This document shows, piece by piece, positions 62,265 to 64,000 of a stretch of DNA of 64,000 nucleotides (its first letter is position 1; every line of letters starts with the position of its first letter). This stretch comes from Bacteroidota bacterium. GTDB lineage: Bacteria > Bacteroidota > Ignavibacteria > Ignavibacteriales > Ignavibacteriaceae. The notes beneath the pieces were generated by a model. It saw only the letters and a list, made by a program, of their open reading frames with translations, made no database searches and was not told the origin of the DNA. The translations under genes and the position numbers were made by a program. The stretch is taken from the NCBI GenBank assembly GCA_021777835.1, contig JAJYDC010000011.1, positions 1 to 64,000 on the forward strand, written 5' to 3'.

Positions 62265-63569
62265 CTAACTCTCAAGAAGAAATTGTTTAAATTCATCATA
62301 ATTTTTCGAAATTGGAATTGATTTCTTTTCCTTATTTATTAAGGTTAATAAACGTTTAGGCACTTCAATTTTTTTTCCTATTACTCCTTCGATACTATCA
62401 GAGAATTTAGACGGATGGGCAGTTTCCAATATAATCCCAGAAATATCATCATCATTAGTTTCTCTCATATATTTTTGAATTGCCAAATAGCCGACTGCCC
62501 CATGCGGATCAATTATATAATCGTATTTTTCATACACTTCCTTAATTGCAGATAAGGTCTGCAGGTCAGAAAAGGCAGCGCCATAAATATTCTCACTCAT
62601 TTTATGATAATTTCTTTTAAATAAATGAATTATTCTAGCAATATTACTTGGATTTCCTACGTCCATAGCATTCGATAGAGTTTTTACAGAAGGTCTAGGT
62701 TCAAATACTCCAGTGTTCAAATAATTGAGGAAGACATCGTTAGCGTTGAAAGCGGCAATAAACTTGAAAATTGGAAGCCCCATTTCTTTAGCCATCAAAC
62801 CGGCAGTGAGGTTTCCCAAATTCCCGCTTGGGACAGAGAAAACGATTTTACTGCTCTCTTTGCTTTTATCCGCAAATGACTTAAAATAATAAAAAGTCTG
62901 CGGAATAAGGCGTGCAATGTTAATGGAATTGGCTGATGATATTTTTTTTTTATTAGTCACTTCGTTGTCAAGGAAGGCTTCTTTGACAAGCCTCTGACAA
63001 TCATCAAAAGTTCCATCAACTTTCAAAGCAGTAATATTTTCGCCTAGAGTAGTAAGCTGCAATTCCTGAATTTCGCTAACCTTATTTCCGGGATATAACA
63101 ACACTACATTAATCCCATCAACCTTATAAAATCCATTAGCAACTGCGCTGCCCGTATCACCAGAGGTAGCTACCAAGATAGTGATATTCTTATTGTTATT
63201 TCGGATTAGATGCGACAAAGTTTTTGCCATAAACCTAGCGCCAAAATCCTTAAAAGCTAAAGTAGGTCCATGGAATAATTCGAGTATTGAAAGGACTTTT
63301 GAAATTCTAATTACCGGTGCGTTGAATGTAATTGATTCCTCGATAATATTAAGTAATTCATTATGAGAAATTTCATCTTCAATAATATTTTTAGCTACTT
63401 CAAAGGCAATTTCATTAAAACTTAACTTATCAATATTCTCAAAGAAATTCTTAGAGAGCTCAGGTATATAAGACGGCATATACAAACCACCGTCATCGGC
63501 AATTCCTTTGATTACTGCCTCACTAAAAGTAGCAGAAAGACTATTATTATTTGTGCTATAGAAAATCAT
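62265..63569 (-). CDS. thrC: threonine synthase
   Basis: LFHGPTLAFKDFGARFMA; LVATSGDTGSAVANGF. Confidence 0.96.
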   Translation of the reverse strand: MIFYSTNNNSLSATFSEAVIKGIADDGGLYMPSYIPELSKNFFENIDKLSFNEIAFEVAKNIIEDEISHNELLNIIEESITFNAPVIRISKVLSILELFHGPTLAFKDFGARFMAKTLSHLIRNNNKNITILVATSGDTGSAVANGFYKVDGINVVLLYPGNKVSEIQELQLTTLGENITALKVDGTFDDCQRLVKEAFLDNEVTNKKKISSANSINIARLIPQTFYYFKSFADKSKESSKIVFSVPSGNLGNLTAGLMAKEMGLPIFKFIAAFNANDVFLNYLNTGVFEPRPSVKTLSNAMDVGNPSNIARIIHLFKRNYHKMSENIYGAAFSDLQTLSAIKEVYEKYDYIIDPHGAVGYLAIQKYMRETNDDDISGIILETAHPSKFSDSIEGVIGKKIEVPKRLLTLINKEKKSIPISKNYDEFKQFLLES

Positions 63570-63570
63570 T

Positions 63571-64000
63571 TTAATATGGTATTATTTTAGGACCTATTTT
63601 ATTAATTTTCGAGATATAGAGATCATTACCAATTCCAATTGCATTAAGAACGCTCTTCATAGCATTACCGACTTTTTCAGCGGAGACTTTTGATTTACTA
63701 AATGCAAATATTGAAGGACCAGAACCTGAAATGCTACATCCAATTGCTCCAGCAGCTAATGCTGCATTTTTGACTTCATAGAAATTCGGAATTAAAATTG
63801 AACGCACAGGTTCAATTATAAAATCCTGAAGGGAATTTCCTATGAGTTCGTAGTCGCTGCTGACTAATCCTGCAACGAGTCCAGCTACATTTCCCCACTG
63901 TTTAACTGCATCGGATAATAAAATATGTTTACGTAATATTTTCCTAGTATTTGCAGTTATAATTTCAAGATGGGGGTGGATAATTGTGCAAAAAAGATTT
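63571..64000 (-). CDS. thrB: homoserine kinase, partial (N-terminus beyond window edge)
   Basis: the minus frame stays open to the window edge: NLFCTIIHPHLEIITANTRKILRKHILLSDAVKQWGNVAGLVAGLVSSDYELIGNSLQDFIIEPVRSILIPNF...AAGAIGCSISGSGPSIFAF. Confidence 0.93.
   Translation of the reverse strand, partial: NLFCTIIHPHLEIITANTRKILRKHILLSDAVKQWGNVAGLVAGLVSSDYELIGNSLQDFIIEPVRSILIPNFYEVKNAALAAGAIGCSISGSGPSIFAFSKSKVSAEKVGNAMKSVLNAIGIGNDLYISKINKIGPKIIPY

Overview
An AT-rich chromosomal window that resembles the Ignavibacteria / Bacteroidota-Chlorobiota group (inferred from gene content, a T9SS-like sorting domain and a GWxTD protein; no 16S is present). It is mostly housekeeping: an M3 peptidase, several two-component clusters, fused pabB/pabC, nadA-nadC-nadB, tadA, adk, ftsE, pdxA, rho, folC, pyrD-pyrK, manC, alr, an OPT transporter, pdxJ, a Kdo/Lpt envelope operon (kdsA-unknown-kdsD-lptC-lptA-lptB), a PIG-L deacetylase plus YtxJ, a sigma54-activator cluster, metX/metY, proC, thrC and partial thrB. 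No tRNA, rRNA, CRISPR array, prophage or IS element was recognised. The most interesting signal is upstream of metY-metX on the minus strand. An unannotated 33-codon ORF encodes MKNKIVNIKKELNHKAMCCCCMMMCRSSRKDTA. It is followed by a perfect intrinsic-terminator hairpin whose 5' arm can instead pair with the ORF segment just after the Cys/Met codons, as in a textbook ribosome-mediated attenuator. A canonical SAM-I riboswitch with its own terminator comes next, then metY. This predicts two-tier control: charged Cys/Met-tRNA sensing by attenuation, then SAM sensing by riboswitch. A second clear observation is a decaying uroporphyrinogen-III methyltransferase (SUMT/cobA) pseudogene downstream of nadA.
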